A DNA stretch of 64,000 bases, from positions 1,240,001 through 1,304,000 of the forward strand of contig JBKBHS010000001.1 in the NCBI GenBank assembly GCA_046299555.1. Direction: 5' to 3'. The notes below the pieces were generated by a model that had not been told where the DNA came from, ran no database searches, and saw nothing but the letters and a program-made list of their open reading frames with translations. Every line of letters starts with the position of its first letter. Within the stretch, counting starts at the first letter, position 1. Shown here piece by piece: positions 43,915-50,608 of the stretch. The DNA is from CALKJP01 sp046299555 (GTDB lineage: Bacteria > Bacteroidota > Bacteroidia > JACCXN01). A program made the position numbers and the translations under genes.

Positions 43915-43943
43915 AATAAAGGGCGGATAAACCGCTCTTTATT
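43915..43943 (+). terminator. Terminator after the sulP pseudogene
   Basis: AATAAAGGGCGG pairs with CCGCTCTTTATT around ATAAA (one G:T pair), followed by an AT-rich stretch. It is retained although the gene is broken. Confidence 0.7.
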
Positions 43944-44014
43944 ATAGATTTTCATTCAGTTTATTTTAATATCAAGCGGTTATTTTAAAAAGTTTAATTT
44001 CTCTCACAAAAATT

Positions 44015-44722
44015 TTAAAGTAATTTAAAATAGATGTTGATATAATATAATCCTGTTAGGATAAAAACCAAACCCGCAATAAAACGCATCACTTTTTCTA
44101 CTTTAGTTATTGCTTTAAAATATATGCCTAATTTTTCCATACTGAATGCTATAACAAAAGCAAAAAGTATTACGGGTAAGCCTGTACCTAATGAAAAAAT
44201 AATAGGCAAGGCAAGACTTGCATCAGCTGATAGTGTCATAGGAATCAGCATTCCAAAATATAAGGCGCCACTATAAGGGCAAAATGCTAATGCAAATAAA
44301 GCCCCTAATAAAAATGAACCAAGTAAGCCTTTTGTTTTAAACTTATCAGATAGCTTATCGGTAAAATTTCCACCTTTAATAAAATTGAGTTTTATAAAAT
44401 CAAGCATTATCAAACCAATGATAATTAGTACAAAACCGATGTACTTTTCTCCATTGCCCTGAAATAGTTTTGCTATCTGAAACTTACTAGCACCAAAAAA
44501 TATAATTGCACCAATTAAAGTATAAGAAAATACTCTTCCTAAAGTATAAAGAATTCCACTTAACAAAACTTTTTTCTTGTTTGTGATTGTTTTAGCAATA
44601 TAAGCGGTAGCTGTAACATTTGTTGCTAAGGGACAAGGTGCAATAGCTGTTAATAGTCCCAATGCAAATGCAGCTAAAACTGGTGCATCATGGTTTTGTG
44701 CTAATTCATTTAACCATTCCAT
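44015..44722 (-). CDS. arsG: ArsG-type membrane permease (DsbD/CcdA-like)
   Basis: 235 residues with about six to seven membrane helices. The paired Cys-Pro motifs TAIAPCPLATNVTATAYIAK and FALAFCPYSGALYFGMLIP are those of CcdA/DsbD-type and ArsG-type transporters. ArsG is described as an aromatic arsenical efflux permease working with ArsE and ArsF; alternatively the protein could simply move electrons across the membrane to ArsF. It is the last gene of the leftward operon starting at arsR, separated from arsF only by the four-helix-bundle gene. Its upstream gap contains repeat sequence. Confidence 0.75.
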   Translation of the reverse strand: MEWLNELAQNHDAPVLAAFALGLLTAIAPCPLATNVTATAYIAKTITNKKKVLLSGILYTLGRVFSYTLIGAIIFFGASKFQIAKLFQGNGEKYIGFVLIIIGLIMLDFIKLNFIKGGNFTDKLSDKFKTKGLLGSFLLGALFALAFCPYSGALYFGMLIPMTLSADASLALPIIFSLGTGLPVILFAFVIAFSMEKLGIYFKAITKVEKVMRFIAGLVFILTGLYYINIYFKLL

Positions 44723-44727
44723 ATTGT

Positions 44728-44764
44728 CAATTTGATAATGTTTTAATTTGGAAATTTGGAAATG
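44728..44764. repeat. AATTTG-family repeat, site A (before arsG)
   Basis: Contains CAATTTGATAATG followed by TTAATTTGGAAATTTGGAAATG. It forms the whole gap between the four-helix-bundle gene and arsG and also encodes the last five residues (SKFPN) and stop codon of the four-helix-bundle protein. Confidence 0.75.
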
Positions 44765-45111
44765 TTTTTCTTTGAAGTGCCAATTATTTTTGAAAGTATA
44801 AGAATTAACTCCTTACAATCAGCCTGAAGTTGGTCGCAGTTAGGATAATTTGAAGAATTTTGACAAAGCAATAGCCAATATTCTGTTTCATCTGCTTCTT
44901 TGGCTGCAATTTTTAATTTATGAATGAAATCGGCCTTGCTCTCTGCGTTTTGTGCTTCCCTAATGTTTGCACCAATCGAAGTTCCTGATTTTAGCAATTG
45001 ACGAGCAATCACAAACTTTTTCAATTCTTCAAGTTGATCGCAATATTGAATCACTTTTAATGCAAACTCAAATGATTTTTGAACAATAATATTCTCTTTA
45101 TTCCCTTGCAT
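44743..45111 (-). CDS. Four-helix-bundle protein, 23S-rRNA-IVS/S23 type
   Basis: 122 residues, entirely helical. The central SGTSIGANIREAQNAESK, DFIHKLKIAAKEADETEYWLLL and N-terminal KSFEFALKVIQYCDQLEEL are the hallmarks of the family found in intervening sequences of 23S rRNA genes, in diversity-generating retroelements (Avd) and as stand-alone genes. No rRNA, reverse transcriptase or variable repeat is present here. It is inserted between arsF and arsG in an otherwise functional operon, with repeat sequence on both sides; its C-terminus (SKFPN) is itself translated repeat. This suggests an inserted, possibly mobile unit. Molecular role unknown; relatives bind nucleic acid. Confidence 0.88.
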   Translation of the reverse strand: MQGNKENIIVQKSFEFALKVIQYCDQLEELKKFVIARQLLKSGTSIGANIREAQNAESKADFIHKLKIAAKEADETEYWLLLCQNSSNYPNCDQLQADCKELILILSKIIGTSKKNISKFPN

Positions 45112-45124
45112 AGTTTAATGCGCT

Positions 45125-45202
45125 GATTTGGAAATTTGAAAATGTACTAATTGCTCAATTATCTTACTTCCAACTAGTCCCATTTCCAAATTGACTAATT
45201 TC
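45125..45202. repeat. AATTTG-family repeat, site B (between arsF and the four-helix-bundle gene)
   Basis: Contains GATTTGGAAATTTGAAAATGTACTAATTG and, in the coding end of arsF, CCATTTCCAAATTGACTAATTTC. Read on the minus strand it gives CAATTTGGAAATGG and TTTTCAAATTTCCAAATC. It fills the 52-base gap and extends about 40 bases into arsF. Confidence 0.7.
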
Positions 45203-45592
45203 TTTCTTCAATCCATCTATAAACTTTTCTTTATTTCCTGCATTCATAAAGGCAAAGTCTGTTAAGTCTTTTTTCTTCCCTGTTTTTCGATTGTATAGAA
45301 ATAAAGCCGTACCTGTTGCTTCAAAATAAGTTGCTTTTTTTTCATTCTTTTTATCATCTACATTCACCAGCGAAAATTTAATGGAAGGATAACTTTTTAA
45401 TGTTTCTTTTGTTAAGGCTTCAATTTTGTTACAGGTCATACAACGGTGTTCTGAGTGAAACTGAATGACTTCAATTTTAGTATCAGATGTTGCAGTAGAA
45501 TTTTGCTTGGTATTTTGTGCTTCGCTTTTAATAGCGGTAAAAAACAACATCATTAGTGTTGCAAGTGATAAAAAGATGTTTTTTGTATTCAT
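45164..45592 (-). CDS. arsF: ArsF-type thioredoxin-like secreted protein
   Basis: 142 residues with an N-terminal signal peptide or anchor (about 1-25, ending SEAQ). IEVIQFHSEHRCMTCNKIEALTKETL shows a thioredoxin-fold CxxC at Cys51/Cys54, then KFSLVNVDDKKNEKKATYFEATGTALFLYNR. This is the arrangement of the ArsF family, named with ArsE and ArsG for an operon that reduces nitro-aromatic arsenicals; ArsE itself is not in this window. Nearby ArsG would supply electrons. The C-terminal EISQFGNGTSWK is encoded by repeat-like DNA (site B), suggesting the end of the gene was rewritten by it. Confidence 0.75.
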   Translation of the reverse strand: MNTKNIFLSLATLMMLFFTAIKSEAQNTKQNSTATSDTKIEVIQFHSEHRCMTCNKIEALTKETLKSYPSIKFSLVNVDDKKNEKKATYFEATGTALFLYNRKTGKKKDLTDFAFMNAGNKEKFIDGLKKEISQFGNGTSWK

Positions 45593-45604
45593 TGTATGTT
45601 AATT

Positions 45605-46063
45605 TTAAATGTTTCCGTATTTATTGATGATGGCTAATTGACCAGCATGGTAAGCTGTGTGTGAAATAATTCTGCCAAAGGCTTCAGCTTTGGTTTTTGT
45701 ACCAAATTCTTGCGTTTTAATTATGCATTCCCAATCTTCATCGGTTTGTTTTTCTACAATTGATTTTAATTTCTCAAACGAATCAGCTACATAGTTTTTC
45801 AAAGCTTCTAAATTTGTCCATTCACCTGTATCCATTTTATCAATTACAGTTTTGGCACTTACTTTTACTGAACTATCGCCAAATACATTTTTAGCAAACA
45901 GTAATTCCACATCTCCGATATGGCGAATTAAGAATCCAACCGAATTCGGTGAATTACCCAATTTCTTTTGCAAATCTTTTTCAGATAGATTTTCAAGTTG
46001 ATTGGTAAATCGTGTTCGGGCTTCTATCCAAAGTTCAAGTAATAGTTCTGTTTTTATTTTCAT
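45605..46063 (-). CDS. DinB-like protein
   Basis: 152 residues, all helical, matching the DinB/DUF1572 fold: LLLELWIEARTRFTNQLENLSEKDLQKKLGNSPNSVGFLIRHIGDVELLFAKNVF at the N-terminus and GRIISHTAYHAGQLAIINKYGN at the end. The metal-site histidines are visible (RHIGD, and HTAYHAG spaced HxxxH). Family members include thiol-dependent enzymes using bacillithiol or mycothiol; a bshA gene lies elsewhere in the window, so a bacillithiol-dependent transferase is a reasonable but unproven idea. It overlaps the methyltransferase by four bases (ATGA), so the two are coupled. Confidence 0.78.
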   Translation of the reverse strand: MKIKTELLLELWIEARTRFTNQLENLSEKDLQKKLGNSPNSVGFLIRHIGDVELLFAKNVFGDSSVKVSAKTVIDKMDTGEWTNLEALKNYVADSFEKLKSIVEKQTDEDWECIIKTQEFGTKTKAEAFGRIISHTAYHAGQLAIINKYGNI

Positions 46064-46656
46064 TTTTTTGTAGCGATTAATCTAATTATATCTGCTTTAC
46101 CTTTATGATATTTTCCTTCTGCTAAAGTTGTTTGTGTTGATTGTAATAAATCTATATTCATTCCTTCAAAATCTTTTCTCAGCATATCCTCTGTATATAA
46201 CATTGAAATATCTTTTGGTCCTCCAGAAGTATTGGATAGCTGCATAGGATTAAAGGCTTCTAAAATAATTTTACCACCAGGCTTAAGCCATGAAATGGCT
46301 TTTTGATGTATCTTTTTTCTGTTTTGAGCAGGGAAGTGTGCATAAATAAAAGCTACTACATCTGCGCTATTTTCAGAATAGTTAATTACTTCGGCATCAT
46401 CAATAATGTAATTGATATTAACCTTTTTTTCATGACATAATTTTAAAGCTTTTGTTTTAGCTATTTCACTTGAATCAAATGAATAAATTTCCCATCCTAG
46501 TGATGCTGCATATACTCCGTTTCTTCCCTCTCCTTCGCATGGTAAGATAATTTTCCCTACCGGTAGTTTACTAATTGTTTCTGCAAAAAATATATTTGCT
46601 TCTTTGCCATAAACAAATTCTTGTTCGCTATAGCGTTCATTCCAAAATTGTTTCAT
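46060..46656 (-). CDS. Class I SAM-dependent methyltransferase
   Basis: 198 residues. Motif I is IILPCEGEGRNGVYAASLGWEIYSFDSS, followed by IIDDAEVINYSENSADVVAFIYAHFP and LKPGGKIILEAFNPMQLSNTSGGP. This is the TehB/ArsM-like small-molecule methyltransferase fold. In an arsR-led operon an arsenite or tellurite methylation role is attractive, but the three conserved cysteines needed by ArsM are not seen, so its substrate is open. It overlaps both neighbours by four bases (46653-46656 with the permease, 46060-46063 with the DinB-like gene). Confidence 0.82.
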   Translation of the reverse strand: MKQFWNERYSEQEFVYGKEANIFFAETISKLPVGKIILPCEGEGRNGVYAASLGWEIYSFDSSEIAKTKALKLCHEKKVNINYIIDDAEVINYSENSADVVAFIYAHFPAQNRKKIHQKAISWLKPGGKIILEAFNPMQLSNTSGGPKDISMLYTEDMLRKDFEGMNIDLLQSTQTTLAEGKYHKGKADIIRLIATKK

Positions 46657-47627
46657 AGTAGTACATTAAATAAAAAACCGGAAAGAATGATAAATATAGT
46701 AACCACTCCAAAGTAGATGGTAATCAATTTCATTGTCATAACTTTTTTAAGCAAAGTTGCTTCGGGAATAGATAAACCAACAGTTGCCATCATAAATGCT
46801 ATGGCTGTTCCTAGAGGAACACCTTTTGCAACAAATACTTGAATTACGGGAACAATACCTGCTGCATTGGCATACATTGGTACGGCAAGAATAACTGCAA
46901 GCGGAACTGTCCACCATTGGCCGCCACCTAAGTATTGTGCAAAAAAGTTTTCGGGCACATAGCCGTGCATAGCTGCTCCAATGGCAATTCCTATAATCAC
47001 ATATAATACAACACCTTTTACAATATCCCAAGCACCACGCGAAATATCAGGCAGTCGTTGGCGAAATGTTAATTTTTCTTCTTCATATTCGCCCTGCTGC
47101 ATTTTGTTTTCAAGGATTTTTTTTACCCAATCCGAAAGTAAAGGTTCAAGGTTCATTTTCCCTAAAATCCATCCACCTATAGTGCCTAATAAAATTCCTG
47201 ATGTTGCATAAATCAATGTAGCTTTTATACCAAACATTCCTATAAACATTGCGATGGCTACTTCATTCACCAATGGTGATGTAATTAGAAAAGCAAACGT
47301 TACTCCTAATGGAATACCTCCTTGTACAAAACCAATAAATAATGGCACTGATGAACATGAGCAAAAAGGTGTTATTGCTCCAAAAATGGAAGCAAATAAA
47401 TATTCCAGACCATATAGTTTTTTACTATTTAGATAATTTTTTAGCTTTTCAATAGGGAAATAAGCATTTACGATACCCATTAAAAAAACTATCAGAAATA
47501 GAAGTATAAGAATTTTTATAGTGTCGTACACAAAGAAATTCAGGGCTTTTCCTAAATGAGTTTCTGCTCCTAAACCAAATACGGAATAGATGAGCCAATC
47601 TGCTATATGTTGTAACCAATCAAACAT
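46653..47627 (-). CDS. ArsP-type permease (DUF318)
   Basis: 324 residues with about eight membrane helices. The motif ITPFCSCSSVPLFIGFVQGGIPLG with two adjacent functional cysteines and the second-half PMYANAAGIVPVIQVFVAKGVPLGTAIAF define the ArsP/DUF318 permease family. Characterised members export trivalent organoarsenicals; others are assigned to copper, zinc or other metal export. The arsR, methyltransferase and ArsF/ArsG context favours arsenic. The start codon lies next to repeat site C. Confidence 0.82.
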   Translation of the reverse strand: MFDWLQHIADWLIYSVFGLGAETHLGKALNFFVYDTIKILILLFLIVFLMGIVNAYFPIEKLKNYLNSKKLYGLEYLFASIFGAITPFCSCSSVPLFIGFVQGGIPLGVTFAFLITSPLVNEVAIAMFIGMFGIKATLIYATSGILLGTIGGWILGKMNLEPLLSDWVKKILENKMQQGEYEEEKLTFRQRLPDISRGAWDIVKGVVLYVIIGIAIGAAMHGYVPENFFAQYLGGGQWWTVPLAVILAVPMYANAAGIVPVIQVFVAKGVPLGTAIAFMMATVGLSIPEATLLKKVMTMKLITIYFGVVTIFIILSGFLFNVLL

Positions 47628-47640
47628 CTTTAATTATTTA

Positions 47641-47710
47641 AATTGCTAATTTGAAAATTTATCAATTGTTCCATTGCCAAATTTCCATATTGAATCATTT
47701 TCAAATTGAC
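47641..47710. repeat. AATTTG-family repeat, site C (between rhodanese and permease)
   Basis: Contains GCTAATTTGAAAATTTATCAATTG, CCATTGCCAAATTTCCATATTG and CATTTTCAAATTGAC. Together these fill the 82-base gap and abut the rhodanese stop codon, in the same style as sites A and B. Confidence 0.7.
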
Positions 47711-48093
47711 TAACAGCATCCCGAAGTTGAACAACAAGAATCACCACCAGTGATATTTGATGTATTACCCTTAGTTGGAAATCCTTTTTGTACCCAACGA
47801 ATGATACCGTGTTGCATATTCACCACATTGTTGTAACCATGGTTAACTAAGAATCCCGCAGCTCTTAAACTTCTACCTCCACTTCTACATACCATTACTA
47901 CGTCTTTATCTTTTGGAATTTCATTAAATCGTTCTTCAAATTCGCTAAGAGGTATATTAATTATATTGGGTACATCATAAGATAATTCTGCTACTTCATC
48001 TTTTTCACGAACATCTACTAATAATGCTCCTTTTTTAACCCATTCTTGCGTGGTGGTTGGGCAAATTTCTTTTACTAATGTTTGATTTTCCAT
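47710..48093 (-). CDS. Rhodanese-domain protein
   Basis: 127 residues. One rhodanese domain: WVKKGALLVDVREKDEVAELSYDVPNIINIPLSEFEERFNEIPKDKDVVMVCRSGGRSLRAAGFLVNHG, with the catalytic loop CRSGGRS. The tail ends with the cysteine-rich GGDSCCSTSGCC, which could bind metal or a persulfide. Rhodaneses move sulfane sulfur and are common companions of metalloid and thiol-stress genes. It lies 4 bases downstream of the thioredoxin-like gene in the same operon. Confidence 0.9.
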   Translation of the reverse strand: MENQTLVKEICPTTTQEWVKKGALLVDVREKDEVAELSYDVPNIINIPLSEFEERFNEIPKDKDVVMVCRSGGRSLRAAGFLVNHGYNNVVNMQHGIIRWVQKGFPTKGNTSNITGGDSCCSTSGCC

Positions 48094-48097
48094 CTTG

Positions 48098-48334
48098 TTA
48101 TTGCTTTAAGAGTTCAACTATTTCATTTACTTGTGCTACTCTGCCTTTGATTTTGATTTGTTCGTCAATCATCAATACAGGAGTAGTTAGTACATTGTAT
48201 TTCATCATTTCTTCAATGTCTTCTACCTTTTCTACTTTGGCTTCTACATTACTTTGTTTAAGCGCTTCCATTACATTTTCGTAAGTGGTTTTACATTTTG
48301 GACATCCAGGCCCTAATACTTTTATGTTTTTCAT
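48098..48334 (-). CDS. Small CxxC thioredoxin-like protein (redox-active disulfide 2 type)
   Basis: 78 residues with MKNIKVLGPGCPKCKTTYENVMEALKQ and LTTPVLMIDEQIKIKGRVAQVNEIVELL. The active-site pair is Cys11/Cys14 (CPKC), at the expected place for this compact family with thioredoxin fold. Such proteins often sit beside arsR and ArsP-type permeases and probably supply reducing power. It is 75 bases behind arsR. Confidence 0.92.
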   Translation of the reverse strand: MKNIKVLGPGCPKCKTTYENVMEALKQSNVEAKVEKVEDIEEMMKYNVLTTPVLMIDEQIKIKGRVAQVNEIVELLKQ

Positions 48335-48409
48335 AAATTTTGTTTTTTAATTTTTAAAGTTAGTTGCAACTATTTGTTCTTATAATGACGAATATCATGT
48401 TTGTAAAAA

Positions 48410-48706
48410 TTATTCTAATACTTTGTTCAATAATTTTTTTGCTAATGCAAAGTTTTTTCTGTTTATACAATACTTTGTACTTGGGGGAATTATATCTCCT
48501 TGAATAAGACCTGCATCTTTCAATTCTTTTAAATGTTGCGAAAGAGTAGATTTTGCAATTGGTAGTTCTACTGCCATATCCCCGTGATAGCAACAAGCTT
48601 GAGCGTTGAGCAATTGTAATATTGCAATACGAACAGGATGCGACAAAGCTTTAGCAAACATAGCTGTTTGTTCCTGTTCTTTTGTATATTTTGTATTACT
48701 TGACAT
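48410..48706 (-). CDS. arsR: ArsR-family metalloregulator
   Basis: 98 residues of winged helix-turn-helix: AMFAKALSHPVRIAILQLLNAQACCYHGD, AKSTLSQHLKELKDAGLI. The adjacent Cys38-Cys39 with Cys80 could form the inducer-binding thiolate site, as in ArsR-type arsenite sensors, though spacing differs from the E. coli type. It is the first gene of the leftward operon that ends with arsG. A perfect 8+2+8 palindrome (48722-48739) just upstream of its start is the likely operator, so the operon should be self-repressed and induced by its metalloid. Confidence 0.88.
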   Translation of the reverse strand: MSSNTKYTKEQEQTAMFAKALSHPVRIAILQLLNAQACCYHGDMAVELPIAKSTLSQHLKELKDAGLIQGDIIPPSTKYCINRKNFALAKKLLNKVLE

Positions 48707-48721
48707 AATAACTTTATAATT

Positions 48722-48739
48722 GTTCGTAAAATTACGAAC
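48722..48739. promoter_or_regulatory. Probable ArsR operator
   Basis: GTTCGTAA-AA-TTACGAAC: 8-bp arms, perfectly complementary, ending 16 bases before the arsR start codon. Placement and symmetry suit an autoregulatory ArsR-type dimer. Confidence 0.65.
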
Positions 48740-48752
48740 TAATATAAAGTTG

Positions 48753-48776
48753 AATATGTGATATTTGTCACATATT
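48753..48776. promoter_or_regulatory. Crp/Fnr-like palindrome upstream of arsR
   Basis: AATATGTGA-TATTTG-TCACATATT: 9-bp perfect arms. The core TGTGA-N6-TCACA (48757-48772) is identical to the classic Crp consensus. It is 14 bases upstream of the ArsR palindrome. Confidence 0.55.
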
Positions 48777-48873
48777 AAGGTTTTAGGACTTTTTTGGGAT
48801 GGTTTATTTTATTGAAGTAATACTGAAGTTGCTTCAGTCTTTAGTGTTTTGTATCGTGTTCTTAACCTACAGT

Positions 48874-49764
48874 CTAAACATCTTTACTGTAATTAAAGAG
48901 CATTTCTTTTTCTTCTTTGCTAAGGCTTTCGTAACCCGATTGGGAGATTTTATCTAAAATAGCATCAATGCGTTTTTGTATTTCTGCTTTATCTTTTTTT
49001 GATGGTTGAGCATTATGTACATTTTTATGAGCTACTTTTAATTTGCTCTTTGGTTTGTTTAGGTTTGCCAAGCTATCTAAAAGTGTGTTAAACCAACTAC
49101 CTATATCTCTGCCTTTTTGCAATTGTTTGCTAAATACAAAACCATACAAAGCGCCACCTATATGTGCTATATGTCCACCCGCATTGCCACCTTCTATACT
49201 TAGTAAATCTATAAGTACCATTACTATGGCAATGTATTTTAATCGGGTAGGGCCAAAGAACATTAGATTTACGGTGTAATTAGGTAAATAGGTTGCAATG
49301 GCAATAAATATGGCAAGTACCGAGGCCGATGCGCCAATGGCTCGGCTTTGAATGGCATAATCAGAAAATACGGGCAATAAATTAAATACGGCAATATACA
49401 TTATGGCTCCAGCTATGCCTCCCAAAAAATAGGTTGCCACCAACTTGCGTGTTCCTAAATATTCGAGAAAAATAAGTCCGCCCCAATAGAGCAGCAGCAT
49501 GTTAAAGAAAATATGAAACAAACCTTTATGTGTAAACATATAGGTAAGCAATGTCCAAGGATGATAGGCGAGTTCTTTTAAATCTGCAGGAACTGCTAAC
49601 CAGGGTAAAATAGCATTTGCCGCATTAAATCCGCTTTGTGAAAGAAATAAAATAAGACTGATGATATTTATTACTATAAACACAGCCGCGTTTACAATGA
49701 TAAATTTTTGCACCACTGTGCCGTATCTAAAAAAGTTTTGTAAGTCGTTCGCTATTTTATTCAT
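48874..49764 (-). CDS. Rhomboid family intramembrane serine protease
   Basis: 296 residues, six or more membrane helices. Catalytic serine in AIGASASVLA (GxSx, Ser146) and catalytic His in GGHIAHIGGALYGF (His201). The oxyanion/HxxxN motif is GLFHIFFNMLLLYWGG. The C-terminal tail (about 240-296, KLKVAHKNVHNAQPSKKDKAEIQKRIDAILDKISQSGYESLSKEEKEML) is cytoplasmic and matches the tail often found on Bacteroidota rhomboids. It overlaps the next rhomboid gene by eight bases, so the two are translationally coupled. Confidence 0.9.
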   Translation of the reverse strand: MNKIANDLQNFFRYGTVVQKFIIVNAAVFIVINIISLILFLSQSGFNAANAILPWLAVPADLKELAYHPWTLLTYMFTHKGLFHIFFNMLLLYWGGLIFLEYLGTRKLVATYFLGGIAGAIMYIAVFNLLPVFSDYAIQSRAIGASASVLAIFIAIATYLPNYTVNLMFFGPTRLKYIAIVMVLIDLLSIEGGNAGGHIAHIGGALYGFVFSKQLQKGRDIGSWFNTLLDSLANLNKPKSKLKVAHKNVHNAQPSKKDKAEIQKRIDAILDKISQSGYESLSKEEKEMLFNYSKDV

Positions 49765-50599
49765 AAGGATTAAAATAGTCTTTTTTCTTCCAAAGTTTAA
49801 TTAAAATAAATCCGAAAATCATTCCTCCTAAATGAGCAAAGTGTGCTACATTACTTCCATGATTTGATAAACCTGAATATAATTCTAATACACCATAAAG
49901 TATTACAAAGTATTTAGCTTTAATTGGTATGGCAAAATATAAATAAATAACATTGTTTGGAAATAACATACCATATGCCAACAATATTCCAAATAAAGCT
50001 CCCGAAGCACCAACTACCACAGGTAGATTTAATAAATCAGCTTTATATCTAAGTAAGTAGGCAATTGACAAATTGTTGGCATCTTCTGTTAATCCGGATT
50101 GAATAAGCTCATTGTAGGATTGCTGAAACAATGCAAATTGCTCTTTCATCTCAAAGCTACGAATTGAAAAATATTCAGAATTAATAAAGGCATTTAAACT
50201 ATCGAATGATGGATTGGAAATATAATGATCAATAGCGCTAAATATGGGGAAAAATTCATAATACATAATGGCATAATGAGTAATAGCTGCGCCAATTCCG
50301 GTTATTACATAATAAATTATAAATTTTTTAGGTCCCCAGTAGTTTTCTAATACAGCGCCAAACATCCAAACGGCAAACATATTAAAGAAAATATGTGCAA
50401 AGCTGCCGTGCATAAACATATAGGTTAAAAATTGCCACCAATGAAATTTTTCTGCACCCGGAAAATGCAAACCTAAAATATCTATTAAATCAATACCAAA
50501 GCGATTATCAAATACAATGGTTGCCAAGAAAAATAAGCCATTTATAATGAGCAAATTTTTTACAACATCCGGCAATAATTTAAAACTTTGAAAATACAT
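49757..50599 (-). CDS. Rhomboid family intramembrane serine protease, insertion-containing
   Basis: 280 residues. GxSx serine in VVVGASGALFGILLAYG (Ser199), His in VAHFAHLGGMIFGF (His256) and HIFFNMFAVWMFG. Between helix 4 and the catalytic loop is a polar insertion of about 70 residues (about 120-190, helical and acidic) not present in its neighbour. Located between mutL and the second rhomboid. Bacterial substrates are unknown. Together they may form a heteromeric or sequential pair, which is inference. Confidence 0.9.
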   Translation of the reverse strand: MYFQSFKLLPDVVKNLLIINGLFFLATIVFDNRFGIDLIDILGLHFPGAEKFHWWQFLTYMFMHGSFAHIFFNMFAVWMFGAVLENYWGPKKFIIYYVITGIGAAITHYAIMYYEFFPIFSAIDHYISNPSFDSLNAFINSEYFSIRSFEMKEQFALFQQSYNELIQSGLTEDANNLSIAYLLRYKADLLNLPVVVGASGALFGILLAYGMLFPNNVIYLYFAIPIKAKYFVILYGVLELYSGLSNHGSNVAHFAHLGGMIFGFILIKLWKKKDYFNPYE

Positions 50600-50608
50600 G
50601 TATATAGT

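Noticed and set aside
44743..45111. Four-helix-bundle gene as the accessory (Avd) gene of a diversity-generating retroelement
   Set aside because: No reverse transcriptase, no template/variable repeat pair and no variable-domain target gene nearby.
48822..48838. Hairpin ACTGAAG-TTG-CTTCAGT as the terminator of the rhomboid or arsR unit
   Set aside because: It lies upstream of the arsR promoter region and before no gene end on either strand, with no clear T-run.
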